A stretch of DNA of 64,000 nt from Fibrisoma limi BUZ 3. Lineage in GTDB: Bacteria > Bacteroidota > Bacteroidia > Cytophagales > Spirosomataceae. The stretch is taken from positions 1,852,001-1,916,000 of the forward strand of contig NZ_CAIT01000009.1 in NCBI RefSeq assembly GCF_000296815.2, written 5' to 3'. Shown here piece by piece: positions 16,278 through 26,204 of this stretch (positions within the stretch are counted from its first letter, which is position 1; each line of letters starts with the position of its first letter). The notes below the pieces were generated by a model. The model searched no databases, was not told the origin of the DNA, and worked only from the letters and a program-made list of their open reading frames with translations. The translations under genes and the position numbers were made by a program.

Positions 16278-19200
16278 ATGCATAAGCTTGTCGTTGTTCT
16301 ACTCACCCTTTGCCCGCTATTAGCCATCGGGCAGTCAAAAAAGTCCATGCCAACGTATCAACGAGAGTGGAAGGAGGTCGATTCGCTGATTGCCCGCGGC
16401 TTACCCAAGTCAGCGCTGACTCAGATTAACAAGATTTATCAACAGGCAAAAGAGGCTAAAAATTACCCGCAGGTAGCCAAAGCGGTCATTTATCGTACCA
16501 ATTACCAGTTCGTGCAGGAAGAAGAAGAGTTTGTTGCGTTGGTGCGGACAACAAAACAGGACATTCAGGCTACTCCCGAACCAACCCGGTCCGTGCTTGA
16601 ATCTGTATTAGCGGACACCTATTGGCAGTATTACAATCGAAACCGATACAAGTTCTATGATCGCGCCACGGCAGGCCGGGCCACGATTCAACCATCGCCC
16701 GGCACTGCCTCGCCGGATGACCCTCGTACGTGGGATGCGCGTCAACTGATTGATGCTGTTACGTCAGCTTATCTGGCTTCCGTTCAGGAGAAGGCGCTGT
16801 TGCAGCAAACGCCCGTTTCAGCTTACGACGCCTTACTAATTAAAGGCGACGCTGAAGCGCGTGCACTACGGCCTACGTTGTTTGATTTATTGGCTCATCG
16901 GGCTATTGATTTCTTTAAGAACACGGAACCTGACCTGCACAAGCCCATTTTTCGCTTCGAAGTAGACGATGTCCGCTACCTGGCTGGGCCAGACGTATTC
17001 GTTCAACTGCCGTTACAGTCGAAGGATTCGCTATCGGGTCGTTTTCAGGCATTGCAGCTTTATCAGCAGCTTCTGCGCTTTCACGTGTCCGACAAAAATC
17101 CGCAGGCATTGGCCGATGCGGACGTACAGCGGCTTCAGTTCGTGCATACGCATAGCACAGTACCTAATAAAGACTTACTGCTCCACCAAACACTCCGGCA
17201 ACAAAAGGTCCGGTACGCCGGACAGCCGGCCGAAGCTACGTATGCCTACGCACTAGCGCAGTCGCTGGTTAGTCTGACGGACCCTTACCAACTGCGCACG
17301 GATGAAGGAGATACGGTAAGTGCCAAAAAATGGCACCGGAAGCAGGCTGCGGATATTTGCCGGGACCTGATCAAACGCTTTCCCAAAACCCGGGCAGCAG
17401 CCGAGGCCGATGAATTGCTTACTCAGTTGCTTCGCCCTGAATGTACGTTAACCGTAGAAGAGGTGAACGCTCCGAAAACACCCTTTCGGGCTTTGCTGAC
17501 GTACCAGAACGTAAAGCAGGTTAGATACCGGATTATCCGGCTCTCGACCAGCGAATGGCAGGCGACTCGGCAGTTTGCCGGAGAGATGAATCAGCGTAAG
17601 CAGAAGCTCCAGCAGTGGCTCAAACGGCCATCTATAGTAGAAAAAACAGTGGTGCCTCCTGACGATGGTGACCTGAACAATCATTCGGTCGAGATTCCTA
17701 TTGAAGGATTACCACTGGGACAGTATCTGGTACTGCTGAGCCAGGCTGAAAAATCGGCGAATAATGCTGAAGCGCTTTCCTTTGCCACCTTTACCATTTC
17801 GTCGCTGGCGTTGCTGGAGCCTGACCGTGGTAAGTTCGATCAGGACACGCTGTTCGTTGTAAACCGCCTGACGGGCCAGCCTCTGGCTAATGCTACCGTT
17901 CAGCCTATTCTTGAGAAACGATTGCGGCCAACCGCCAGCCAGCCCACTGTCCGCACAAATGAAGAAGGGCGGGCCGTTGTTTCAACCCGCGGGATTCCTC
18001 GTGAGAGCACGTATTGGTACCAGGCGACATGGGCAGGCGATACCCTGCTGTCGGATACGCGGTACAAAAGTGACTATTATCCCGCACAAGAGGACCCTGC
18101 TCACTCGAGTGTACGCTTGTTTACCGATCGGGCCATCTACCGACCAGGCCAGGCCATCTACGTTAAAGGGCTGGTATTTGGTGGGTCCCGAAACCGGTTT
18201 GAAATTGAGCCTAATCGGGAGGTTAAAGTCACGTTCAGAGATCAGAACGGAGAGGAAGTTGCCCAGAAGGAAGTACGTACCAACGAGTTTGGTACGTTTG
18301 CCACGACGTTTACTGCCCCGGTCGGGCGGGTTACCGGCATGATGACAATCAGCACGGAGCATGGCAGCACCTACGTTAGGGTCGAAGAATACAAGCGGCC
18401 CACGTTTGAGGTAGTTACGCAACCCATCCGGCAGTCGTTTAAACTTGGTCAGACAATTACCCTCACGGCGCAGACCAGGACGTTTGCCGGGGCGGCCGTA
18501 GACGGTGCTTCGGTGCGGTATCGCGTTGTCCGCTACTACCGGCAGCCTTGGTGGGGGTGGTGGGAGATGGATGAGGTTTCGTCCAGCAAATCACTCCCGG
18601 GCCGACGAATCGACAAGACCGAAATTGCCAATGGTGCAGTACAAACGGATGTTCAGGGGAACGTAACGATTTCGTTCCCGGCAACGCCTGATCTGACAAA
18701 ACCCAAACGCGACAATCCAGTCTTTGTCTTTGAGGTGACTTTCGACGTAACTGATCGGGCTGGCGAGACCCGAAGCACAACTCAGACGCTGCAAATCGGT
18801 TATACAGCGCTGCAGGTAGAACTGGCCGTACCAAACTCAGTCGACAAAAGCGGGAAAAACGAGTACTCGCTAAAGGTAACCAACCAGTCGGATCAGCCGG
18901 TCCGGGCGCAGGGGCAGCTCACCGTTTATGCGTTGCAGGCCCCAGACCGGCTGCTGCGTACACGCTTGTGGAGCCGTCCGGATCGTCACTTGCTCAGTAA
19001 GGCGGAGTATCTGCGCTTATTTCCCCATGACATTTACGCCAACGAAAACGATCCCCGTACGTGGCCTAGAGGACAAGCGGTAGAACAACAATCCTTTCAA
19101 AGCCCGGCTGACTCAACGTTTCGGCCGGATCTGAACCGCTATCAGTCAGGCCAGTACGTAGCCGAAGTGGTTGTGCGGGATTCGACCGGCGAGGAAACTA

Positions 19201-22200
19201 CAGAGCGAGTTTATTTCCGGGTGATGGACAACCGCCAGCCGACGGCGTCCGTTCTTCCGGAAGGCTGGTTGCAGACAACTAAAACGACCGTAGAACCGGG
19301 TGAGGAACTTGTGTTCTGGGTTGGCAATACCCAGCCTGGCTGGGTGCTGATGCAGGTCGAAGAGAACCATCGAATCACCCGGCGCGAATGGCTAAAAACG
19401 GATGGTACGCCCCGGCGGGTGTCGTTGCCGGTTACGGAAAAGAACCGGGGAGGGTTTGTTGTTCACTTCGCAATGGTCCAGAATAGTCGGCTGTATGAAA
19501 AAGCACAAACGATTACCGTGCCCTTTTCAGACAAGTTGCTACGTATCGAAACGCAGGTGTTCCGGGACAAGCTCAAACCTGGCCAACCGGAAGAATGGAC
19601 GCTGTTGATCAGCGGCCCAAAGCAGGATAACGTGCTGGCTGAACTAGCCGCGACTTTATACGATGCGTCTCTCGATCAATTCAGTGTCTTACGTTGGCAA
19701 ACGGATATTTATCAGACTTATTTCCAGTATTATACGAACAACGGTATCGGCTTTGGCATTAATATGAGCCAATGGTGGATTTACCCGACGCCTGTACAGA
19801 CGGGTAGGGTAGACCCGATTCAGTATGATGCCTTGCGAGGCCAGGGGGGAATGGGCTCCAGAGGACCGGGAAGGGAAATCAAAATCAGAGGCTATGCGCG
19901 GGAAACTATGATGGAGAGCGCCGTAGCACCGTTGTCAGACGCAATGGCGGCTGCACCGTCGGCGGCCAGGAATATGAAAGGGGGTAGTGGTGCTGAAAAC
20001 ACGCCTTCTAGCAGTGAACGCGATCAACGTGGGCCAACAATACCGATTGTTCCCCGCCGAAACTTTACTGAAACAGCCTTCTTCTTTCCGCAGTTGCACA
20101 CCGATCCGCAGGGGCGTGTGGTGTTGAAGTTCACCATGCCCGATGCTCTGACCCGCTGGCGGCTGCTGGCGTTTGCACATACGAAAGACCTGAAAATTGG
20201 TACGCTTGAACGGGAAATCGTGACGCAGAAGGAGCTGATGATTACGGCCAACGCGCCCCGCTTTCTGCGCGAAGGCGATACCCTCCGCCTGACCGCCCGG
20301 CTGAACAACCTGACGGCAAAGACCCTGACGGGGACTGCCCGGCTGGAACTGTTCGACGCACTGACAAACGAGCCAATTAACCAGAAACTCGGGAACAGCG
20401 CCGGAGCATTAACGTTCACCGTTGCGGGTAAGCAGAGTACGGCTCTCGGCTGGACGTTGGTTGTACCGGCCGGTTTGGAAACAGTGACGTATCGATTGAG
20501 TGCCCAGGCAGGCGATTTTACCGATGGCGAAGAACAAACGCTGCCCGTATTGCCGAACCGGATGTTGGTAACCGATACGCAGCCGTTCTGGGTAAACGGT
20601 GGCAAGGAGACCAAGGAGTTTAAACTAACGGCATTAACCAATCAGAATCCCGAGTTACCCAGTCAGCACGAGCGCCTGACGGTTGAAGTGACGAGCAACC
20701 CGGCCTGGTATGCCTTGCAGTCGCTGCCGTACCTGATGGAGTACCGCTACGAATGCGCTGAGCAACTGTTCAGCCGGATCTATGCCAATACGCTCGCGGC
20801 TCATATTATTACCAGCAAACCGGCATTCCGGCAGGTAATAGACGAATGGAAACGCAATCCACCCCGCAACCCACTTCAGGCGAATGAGGAATTGAAAGCA
20901 GTAACCCTCGAAAATACGCCGTGGCTGGCTCAGGCCCGTAACGAAGCGGAGCGGCAGGCACAACTCGGCCAGTTGTTCGACCAGAACCGGATGAACAACG
21001 AATTAACCGCGAACGTGACGAAACTAATCCAGCTACAGACACCCGAAGGTGGTTTTAGGTGGTTTGGCGGCATGGCCCCTAACCTGACTATGACGCTTCA
21101 CATTCTGGGTGGATTCGGACACCTGCAAAAACTGGGGGTTGCGCTGCCTCAATCAGTACAAGCGGAGGTGCGTTCGATGACGGAGCTGGCCATAGCATAC
21201 GTTGATGCAGAACTGGCAACCTGGGTCGCCGAACAAAAGAAAGCGAAAACGGTGGTTCCAAATCCCTATCTGCCGGTTCAGTACCTTTACGCCCGCAGCT
21301 TTTACCCCGGCAGACCAATCAACGGCGACGTAATGGCATACCTTCGCCAGCAGTTAGCCGCTAATTGGCTGAAGCAAAGTTTACAAGGCCAGGCGTTCAC
21401 AGCTTTAGCCTTGTACCGCTTTGGTGATCGGCAGGTGCCGCAGCAGATTTTAGAGTCGCTGACAGAGCGGGCCAAGGTTTCCGAAGAGTTGGGGATGTAT
21501 TGGCCGGAGAACAAAAGCGGCTTCGGCTGGTACGAAGCACCAATTGAAACCCAGGCTTATCTGATCGAAGCATTTGAGGAAATAGGAAAGAATCCCGCCG
21601 TTGCGGACGATCTTCGGCGGTGGCTCATTCGTCAGAAACAAACGCAGGCCTGGCACTCGACCAAAGCCACCACTGAAGCCGTATATGCTTTGTTGCTGCG
21701 GGGCACTGACTGGCTTGATACGAGATCAACCGCTGAAGTTCGGGTGGGCGGTCAACGTATCGATAGCCGGGTGACCCAAACCGAGGCTGTAACCGGATAT
21801 CAAAAGGTTACGTATGCGGCCTCCGAAATCAAGCCCGAAATGGGTGTCATCCAGCTTTCAAAGAAGGGGGCCGGACCGGCCTGGGGCGCTGTGTATTGGC
21901 AGCATTTTGAGCCGCTCGACCGAATCCCGGCTGGTAGTGCCGGCTTATCGGTGCAGAAAGAATTATACGTACAGACAGATTCGCCCGCAGGTCCGGTAGT
22001 TACCCCTTTATGGTCGGCAGGGTCGTTGAAACCCGGTGATCTTGTTACGGTCCGGCTGGTGCTTCAAACTGATCGCACGATGGAGTACGTTCACTTGAAA
22101 GATGGTCGTGCATCGGGTTTTGAGCCAGTCGATGCGCTTTCAGGGTTCAAATACCAGAATGGTCTCGGCTACTACGAGTCGCCCCGTGATGCCAGTACGG

Positions 22201-22361
22201 ATTTCTTCCTGAGCTACGTGCCCGTGGGTACCCATGTGTTCGAATACAGGCTGCGGGTGGCTCACACCGGTGATTTTTCGGCGGGTGTGGCTACGGTACA
22301 ATGCTTTTACGCCCCCGAATTTTCGGCTCATTCGACAGGAGAGCGAGTGAAGGTGAAGTAA
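16278..22361 (+). CDS. Alpha-2-macroglobulin family protein with thioester
   Basis: A 2027-residue secreted protein, MHKLVVVLLTLCPLLAIGQ signal. The first 500 residues are helical and Bacteroidota-specific. The MG2 signature VRLFTDRAIYRPGQAIYVKG lies near residue 612. A Ser/Ala/Met-rich segment (about 1205-1255) fits the bait region, and the A2M signature FFPQLHTDPQGRVVLKF begins near 1270. The thioester motif C-A-E-Q is present at codons 20754-20765 (Cys1493), followed by the alpha/alpha barrel domain and a receptor-like C-terminal domain. Such proteins trap attacking proteases after bait cleavage. The frame is open to 16251 through a TTG, but the ATG at 16278 gives a proper signal peptide. 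It stands alone, with a terminator after it. Confidence 0.93.
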   Translation: MHKLVVVLLTLCPLLAIGQSKKSMPTYQREWKEVDSLIARGLPKSALTQINKIYQQAKEAKNYPQVAKAVIYRTNYQFVQEEEEFVALVRTTKQDIQATPEPTRSVLESVLADTYWQYYNRNRYKFYDRATAGRATIQPSPGTASPDDPRTWDARQLIDAVTSAYLASVQEKALLQQTPVSAYDALLIKGDAEARALRPTLFDLLAHRAIDFFKNTEPDLHKPIFRFEVDDVRYLAGPDVFVQLPLQSKDSLSGRFQALQLYQQLLRFHVSDKNPQALADADVQRLQFVHTHSTVPNKDLLLHQTLRQQKVRYAGQPAEATYAYALAQSLVSLTDPYQLRTDEGDTVSAKKWHRKQAADICRDLIKRFPKTRAAAEADELLTQLLRPECTLTVEEVNAPKTPFRALLTYQNVKQVRYRIIRLSTSEWQATRQFAGEMNQRKQKLQQWLKRPSIVEKTVVPPDDGDLNNHSVEIPIEGLPLGQYLVLLSQAEKSANNAEALSFATFTISSLALLEPDRGKFDQDTLFVVNRLTGQPLANATVQPILEKRLRPTASQPTVRTNEEGRAVVSTRGIPRESTYWYQATWAGDTLLSDTRYKSDYYPAQEDPAHSSVRLFTDRAIYRPGQAIYVKGLVFGGSRNRFEIEPNREVKVTFRDQNGEEVAQKEVRTNEFGTFATTFTAPVGRVTGMMTISTEHGSTYVRVEEYKRPTFEVVTQPIRQSFKLGQTITLTAQTRTFAGAAVDGASVRYRVVRYYRQPWWGWWEMDEVSSSKSLPGRRIDKTEIANGAVQTDVQGNVTISFPATPDLTKPKRDNPVFVFEVTFDVTDRAGETRSTTQTLQIGYTALQVELAVPNSVDKSGKNEYSLKVTNQSDQPVRAQGQLTVYALQAPDRLLRTRLWSRPDRHLLSKAEYLRLFPHDIYANENDPRTWPRGQAVEQQSFQSPADSTFRPDLNRYQSGQYVAEVVVRDSTGEETTERVYFRVMDNRQPTASVLPEGWLQTTKTTVEPGEELVFWVGNTQPGWVLMQVEENHRITRREWLKTDGTPRRVSLPVTEKNRGGFVVHFAMVQNSRLYEKAQTITVPFSDKLLRIETQVFRDKLKPGQPEEWTLLISGPKQDNVLAELAATLYDASLDQFSVLRWQTDIYQTYFQYYTNNGIGFGINMSQWWIYPTPVQTGRVDPIQYDALRGQGGMGSRGPGREIKIRGYARETMMESAVAPLSDAMAAAPSAARNMKGGSGAENTPSSSERDQRGPTIPIVPRRNFTETAFFFPQLHTDPQGRVVLKFTMPDALTRWRLLAFAHTKDLKIGTLEREIVTQKELMITANAPRFLREGDTLRLTARLNNLTAKTLTGTARLELFDALTNEPINQKLGNSAGALTFTVAGKQSTALGWTLVVPAGLETVTYRLSAQAGDFTDGEEQTLPVLPNRMLVTDTQPFWVNGGKETKEFKLTALTNQNPELPSQHERLTVEVTSNPAWYALQSLPYLMEYRYECAEQLFSRIYANTLAAHIITSKPAFRQVIDEWKRNPPRNPLQANEELKAVTLENTPWLAQARNEAERQAQLGQLFDQNRMNNELTANVTKLIQLQTPEGGFRWFGGMAPNLTMTLHILGGFGHLQKLGVALPQSVQAEVRSMTELAIAYVDAELATWVAEQKKAKTVVPNPYLPVQYLYARSFYPGRPINGDVMAYLRQQLAANWLKQSLQGQAFTALALYRFGDRQVPQQILESLTERAKVSEELGMYWPENKSGFGWYEAPIETQAYLIEAFEEIGKNPAVADDLRRWLIRQKQTQAWHSTKATTEAVYALLLRGTDWLDTRSTAEVRVGGQRIDSRVTQTEAVTGYQKVTYAASEIKPEMGVIQLSKKGAGPAWGAVYWQHFEPLDRIPAGSAGLSVQKELYVQTDSPAGPVVTPLWSAGSLKPGDLVTVRLVLQTDRTMEYVHLKDGRASGFEPVDALSGFKYQNGLGYYESPRDASTDFFLSYVPVGTHVFEYRLRVAHTGDFSAGVATVQCFYAPEFSAHSTGERVKVK

Positions 22362-22381
22362 ATGATTCTGCTAAAAACAGG

Positions 22382-22412
22382 AAAGCCAGGTTTTGCGTAC
22401 CTGGCTTTTTTC
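22382..22412 (+). terminator. Rho-independent terminator after the macroglobulin gene
   Basis: AAAGCCAGGT (22382-22391) pairs with ACCTGGCTTT (22399-22408) around a seven-base loop, followed by a T-run. It lies between converging genes. Confidence 0.85.
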
Positions 22413-22429
22413 GTGTGTCGTACCGTCGG

Positions 22430-22768
22430 TCAGCTAACGATAGCATCGATTAAATAAGTCACTACAGATACAACAAGGCTGAAGAGCAACGCCGAAATAA
22501 ACCCAGCCACATCAAACCCGGCAATTAACGAATCTGCCAGGTAAACCATCAGCACGTTAATGACCAGGTAAAATAAGCCAAGCGTAAGGATGGTGATAGG
22601 AATGGTCAACACGACCAGTATTGGCTTCAGAAAGGCGTTCAGAATACCCAGCACGATTGCTACGATGAGGTACGTGCCGGCTCCCCCCGTAACAGTGACA
22701 CCCGGGATGAAAATACTGGCGATGTAGACAGCCACCGCGCTGATGAGAATACGGATGATAAGGCCCAT
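22430..22768 (-). CDS. Phage holin family 4-like small membrane protein
   Basis: A 112-residue, very hydrophobic protein with four predicted membrane helices: LIIRILISAVAVYIASIF, YLIVAIVLGILNAFL, LVVLTIPITILTLGLFYLVIN and ISALLFSLVVSVVTYLI. FIPGVTV and NAFLKPIL are signatures of the holin_4_2 (YvlD-like) family. Despite the family name this is an ordinary chromosomal membrane protein in most bacteria and there are no phage genes nearby. It lies 68 nt downstream of hisIE on the same strand and could be read with the trp operon. Confidence 0.85.
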   Translation of the reverse strand: MGLIIRILISAVAVYIASIFIPGVTVTGGAGTYLIVAIVLGILNAFLKPILVVLTIPITILTLGLFYLVINVLMVYLADSLIAGFDVAGFISALLFSLVVSVVTYLIDAIVS

Positions 22769-22836
22769 GTGATTGAGGTTTGTGGTTGCGTCGATATGGT
22801 TTCACTACCTGACAAACTCAAACCTGAAACATCAGG

Positions 22837-23445
22837 CTATTGTTTGGCGTGCCTTTTCTGCAAAACGGCAATTATATCATCGAGGTCCAGGTTTTTCTGT
22901 TCCAGCAACACCAGAAAGTGGAAGAGCAGGTCAGCCGCTTCACCTTTGAACAAGTCGTCGTTGTCGTCTTTGGCCTCAATCACCAGCTCAACCGCTTCTT
23001 CGCCGACTTTCTGAGCGATCTTGTTAACCCCCCGGGCAAACAATTTGGTGGTATAGGATGCATCAGAGGGGTTTTGCTTCCGATCCCGGATAACACCCTG
23101 CAAATAGTTAAGGAACTGGCCCTTCCCCTGGTTAATCTCCTGAAAGCACGTATCGGCGCCCGTGTGGCAGGTCGGACCGGCCGGAGCAGCCTTAATCAAC
23201 AACGTATCGCCGTCGCAGTCAACGAGTATGTCGTGAACGTGCAGAAAGTTACTGGAGGTTTCGCCTTTTGTCCAGAGCCGCTGTTTGCTACGGCTAAAAA
23301 AGGTGACAATACCCTCGGCCTGCGTTTTCTCATAGGCTTCCTGGTTCATGTAACCCAGCATCAGTACCTTGCCGGTTACGGCATCCTGAACTACGGCCGG
23401 TACAAGTCCATCCGGCGATTTATCAAAATTTACGGGAGAATCCAT
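22837..23445 (-). CDS. hisIE: Bifunctional phosphoribosyl-AMP cyclohydrolase / phosphoribosyl-ATP diphosphatase
   Basis: A 202-residue fusion enzyme for the second and third steps of histidine synthesis. The HisI half has LGYMNQEAYEKT, FFSRSKQRLWTKGETS, the metal site DCDGDTLL and TCHTGADTCF. The HisE half has EEAVELVIEAKDDNDDLFKGEAADLLFHFLVLL. I use the ATG at 23445 (MDSPVNF); the frame extends two codons to a TTG. It is the only his gene visible and follows trpA by 27 nt on the same strand, so it probably shares the trp transcript. Confidence 0.95.
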   Translation of the reverse strand: MDSPVNFDKSPDGLVPAVVQDAVTGKVLMLGYMNQEAYEKTQAEGIVTFFSRSKQRLWTKGETSSNFLHVHDILVDCDGDTLLIKAAPAGPTCHTGADTCFQEINQGKGQFLNYLQGVIRDRKQNPSDASYTTKLFARGVNKIAQKVGEEAVELVIEAKDDNDDLFKGEAADLLFHFLVLLEQKNLDLDDIIAVLQKRHAKQ

Positions 23446-23472
23446 GTACAAATGTAATCGGTCTGGCAGTCA

Positions 23473-24282
23473 TTACGCCCGAATTGTCTGCACGAACGCC
23501 CGGATACTCTCGGCGGAGGTGCCTTCCTGCTGCAAATGCCGGATAAAGGCACTGCCTACAATAGCTCCGTTGGCATACTGGCACGCAGTTTCAAATGTTT
23601 CGGGATTGTTGATACCGAAGCCGATCAGTCGCGGGTTTTTCAGATTCATGGCCTGAATGCGCTCGAAGTAGGCCCGCATGGTATCGCTAATGCCTTTAAC
23701 CGAGCCGGTTATGCTGGCCGACGATACCATATAGATAAATCCTTCGGTCTCGCTGTCGATCAAGCGAATGCGGCTCTCGGCTGTTTGAGGGGTGATCAGA
23801 AAAACGTTCAGGATACCGTACTGCCGGAACGTAGCTGCGTACTCGCTCAGATACAGGTCGAGGGGCAGATCGGGCAGGATAACGCCGTCAACGCCCACTT
23901 CCCGGCATTTCTGACAAAAAGCTTCTACGCCAAATTGCAGCACCGGATTAATATAGCCCATCAACAAGATGGGTACGGTAACCGGATCGCCCGAACGCTC
24001 ATCGCGGCAGCCAGCCAACTGCTCAAATAACAACTTCAGCGTCATGCCGTTGTCAAGCGCCTGCATATTACTCTGCTGAATTGTTTCTCCATCGGCAACC
24101 GGATCAGAATACGGCATACCAATCTCGACCAGATCAACCCCGGCTTGCTGCAAACCGCGCAGTACCGTACCTGTATCACCGAGATTTGGAAAGCCAGCCG
24201 TGAAATAAACATTAAGCAGTCGTTCGCTTTTTTGTGCAAACAGATCGTTTATGCGATTTTGGGTAAGAAGTTCTTGTGTCAT
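23473..24282 (-). CDS. trpA: Tryptophan synthase alpha chain
   Basis: A 269-residue TIM barrel that cleaves indole-3-glycerol phosphate to indole and glyceraldehyde-3-phosphate. The catalytic Glu and Asp are visible in DLVEIGMPYSDPVADG and in VDGVILPDLPLD. Other family blocks are YFTAGFPNL, LLMGYINPVLQFG and GFGINNPE. Length is normal. It lies 75 nt after trpB and before hisIE in the trp operon. Confidence 0.97.
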   Translation of the reverse strand: MTQELLTQNRINDLFAQKSERLLNVYFTAGFPNLGDTGTVLRGLQQAGVDLVEIGMPYSDPVADGETIQQSNMQALDNGMTLKLLFEQLAGCRDERSGDPVTVPILLMGYINPVLQFGVEAFCQKCREVGVDGVILPDLPLDLYLSEYAATFRQYGILNVFLITPQTAESRIRLIDSETEGFIYMVSSASITGSVKGISDTMRAYFERIQAMNLKNPRLIGFGINNPETFETACQYANGAIVGSAFIRHLQQEGTSAESIRAFVQTIRA

Positions 24283-24357
24283 GGCCCATAGCCCAAACCT
24301 TGGTCCGGGTGTGCTAAGCGTTTCATTCGCCCAGACCGAGGTCGAGGCTAACGTTTA

Positions 24358-25560
24358 TTAATCCAGATATTTGGTGTAGGTACTCAAGTCCTTATCGCCC
24401 CGGCCGGATAGGCAGACGACCACTACGTCGTCCTTCGTCATGGAAAGCTCCTCCAAAGCCGCCAGTGCGTGGGCCGATTCAAGCGCCGGAATAATGCCTT
24501 CCAGTTTGCTTAGTTTGAAACCTGCCCGCACGGCCTGTTCGTCGGTGATGCTGTGGAAATGACCACGACCCGACTCAAACAGATGAGCGTGTAATGGCCC
24601 GATGCCAGGGTAATCCAGACCTGCCGAGATGGAGTACGGTTCAGTAACCTGTCCGTCGTCGGTCTGCATCAGAATTGTGCGGCTACCGTGTAATACACCC
24701 GGTTTACCGAGTGCAGTAGTGGCGGCTGAGTGTCCGGTTGCTATGCCCTGACCGGCTGCTTCGGCGGCTACCAGCTTCACCGAGGGTTCGTTGAGGTAGT
24801 GAAAGAAGGCACCGGCTGCATTGCTTCCTCCGCCAACACAAGCCACTACGTAGTCAGGTGTTTCGCGGCCTTCCTTGTCCAATAACTGCCGTCGCGTTTC
24901 TTCTGAAATAACCGATTGAAAGCGAGCTACCATGTCCGGGTAGGGATGCGGCCCGACCACCGAGCCAATGATGTAGTGCGTATCTACCGGGTTGTTGATC
25001 CAGTGGCGCATCGCTTCGTTGGTAGCATCCTTCAGGGTCTGGCTCCCACTGGTGGCCGGTACAACTATAGCGCCGAGCATCCGCATGCGATCAACATTAG
25101 GCTTCTGGCGTTCCATATCGATTGAGCCCATGTAAACGATACACTCCAGGCCCATCAGCGCACAAACGGTGGCCGTAGCGACGCCATGTTGACCAGCACC
25201 GGTTTCGGCAACGATGCGCTTCTTACCCAGGCGTTGGGCCATCAAAATCTGGCCAATGGTATTATTAACCTTATGGGCGCCGGTATGACAGAGGTCTTCC
25301 CGTTTGAGGTAAATGGTGGCACCTATATCTTCTGATAACCGTTTGGCCAGAAACAGAGGGGTAGGGCGGCCTACGTAATCGGTCAGTAAGGCGTAAAACT
25401 CAGCCTGAAAGGCCGGATCAGCCATGATCTGGCGGTAGTTTTGCCGAAGCTCTTCGACATTCGGATATAGCATTTCCGGAATGAACGCCCCGCCGAAATT
25501 GCCGTAAAAACCCTTATCGCTGACCTCAAATGAGGTAGCCTGTTCAATCAATTGCTCCAT
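24358..25560 (-). CDS. trpB: Tryptophan synthase beta chain
   Basis: A 400-residue PLP enzyme joining indole and serine to tryptophan. The PLP-binding lysine is K97 in HTGAHKVNN, the phosphate loop is [12 protein letters not shown], and [14 protein letters not shown] and [11 protein letters not shown] are family signatures. It is a TrpB1-type chain, consistent with pairing with TrpA. Its ATG overlaps the trpF stop by one base (TAATG). Confidence 0.98.
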   Translation of the reverse strand: MEQLIEQATSFEVSDKGFYGNFGGAFIPEMLYPNVEELRQNYRQIMADPAFQAEFYALLTDYVGRPTPLFLAKRLSEDIGATIYLKREDLCHTGAHKVNNTIGQILMAQRLGKKRIVAETGAGQHGVATATVCALMGLECIVYMGSIDMERQKPNVDRMRMLGAIVVPATSGSQTLKDATNEAMRHWINNPVDTHYIIGSVVGPHPYPDMVARFQSVISEETRRQLLDKEGRETPDYVVACVGGGSNAAGAFFHYLNEPSVKLVAAEAAGQGIATGHSAATTALGKPGVLHGSRTILMQTDDGQVTEPYSISAGLDYPGIGPLHAHLFESGRGHFHSITDEQAVRAGFKLSKLEGIIPALESAHALAALEELSMTKDDVVVVCLSGRGDKDLSTYTKYLD

Positions 25561-26204
25561 TAGACTATTTCTTCGTGCTCAACGGGCCGCAGCCGGTGAA
25601 TGAGCTCTTTTACTTTCTCCACATCCTTAACCCCTGGTGCTGTTTCAACCTGACTGTTGACATCCACACCATACAGCTTCATATCTTTCAGAGCGGTGAG
25701 TTGATCAAGATTGTCCAGCCCAATACCTCCGCTGATAAAAAATGGCTTTTCGTTGTCGTACCGGTTCAGCAGGCTCCAATCAAAGCGAACCCCATTGCCG
25801 CCGGGCTGGTCCCCCTTCGCATCAAACAGGAAGAAATCGCACTGCATTTTATAGTTGTTCAGCATGGAAAAGTTGAACGACTCATCAACGCGGAATGCCT
25901 TAATTAAGCTGATACCCCGGTTGCGCAGGCTGCGGCAGTATTCAGGGGTTTCGGTGCCATGAAGCTGCACATACTGTAGATCATACTTTTTAACGTTACG
26001 CAGGATAAAGTCAGGGCTGGCGTTTACAAATACGCCCACTTTCCGGATCGAGCGCGGCAGCGCCTTCACCACATCTGCATCCAATTCTTCACCAACAAAC
26101 CGGGGTGACTGATCGTAAAAAATGAAGCCAACAAAATCGGGGCTTAGGGCCGCAATTTCTTTGATGTTTTCGGCGTCGCGCAGACCGCACACTTTAATCT
26201 TCAT
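25560..26204 (-). CDS. trpF: Phosphoribosylanthranilate isomerase
   Basis: A 214-residue TIM barrel performing the Amadori rearrangement in tryptophan synthesis. The catalytic Cys is in [11 protein letters not shown] and the catalytic Asp in [14 protein letters not shown] and [16 protein letters not shown] are typical. The start codon overlaps the trpC stop by 4 nt and the stop overlaps trpB by 1 nt, so translation of trpC, trpF and trpB is coupled. Confidence 0.96.
   Translation of the reverse strand: MKIKVCGLRDAENIKEIAALSPDFVGFIFYDQSPRFVGEELDADVVKALPRSIRKVGVFVNASPDFILRNVKKYDLQYVQLHGTETPEYCRSLRNRGISLIKAFRVDESFNFSMLNNYKMQCDFFLFDAKGDQPGGNGVRFDWSLLNRYDNEKPFFISGGIGLDNLDQLTALKDMKLYGVDVNSQVETAPGVKDVEKVKELIHRLRPVEHEEIV

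Noticed and set aside
22430-22768. Possible prophage because of a holin-family protein
   Set aside because: This holin-4-like family is a common chromosomal membrane protein and no other phage gene (terminase, capsid, integrase) is in the window.
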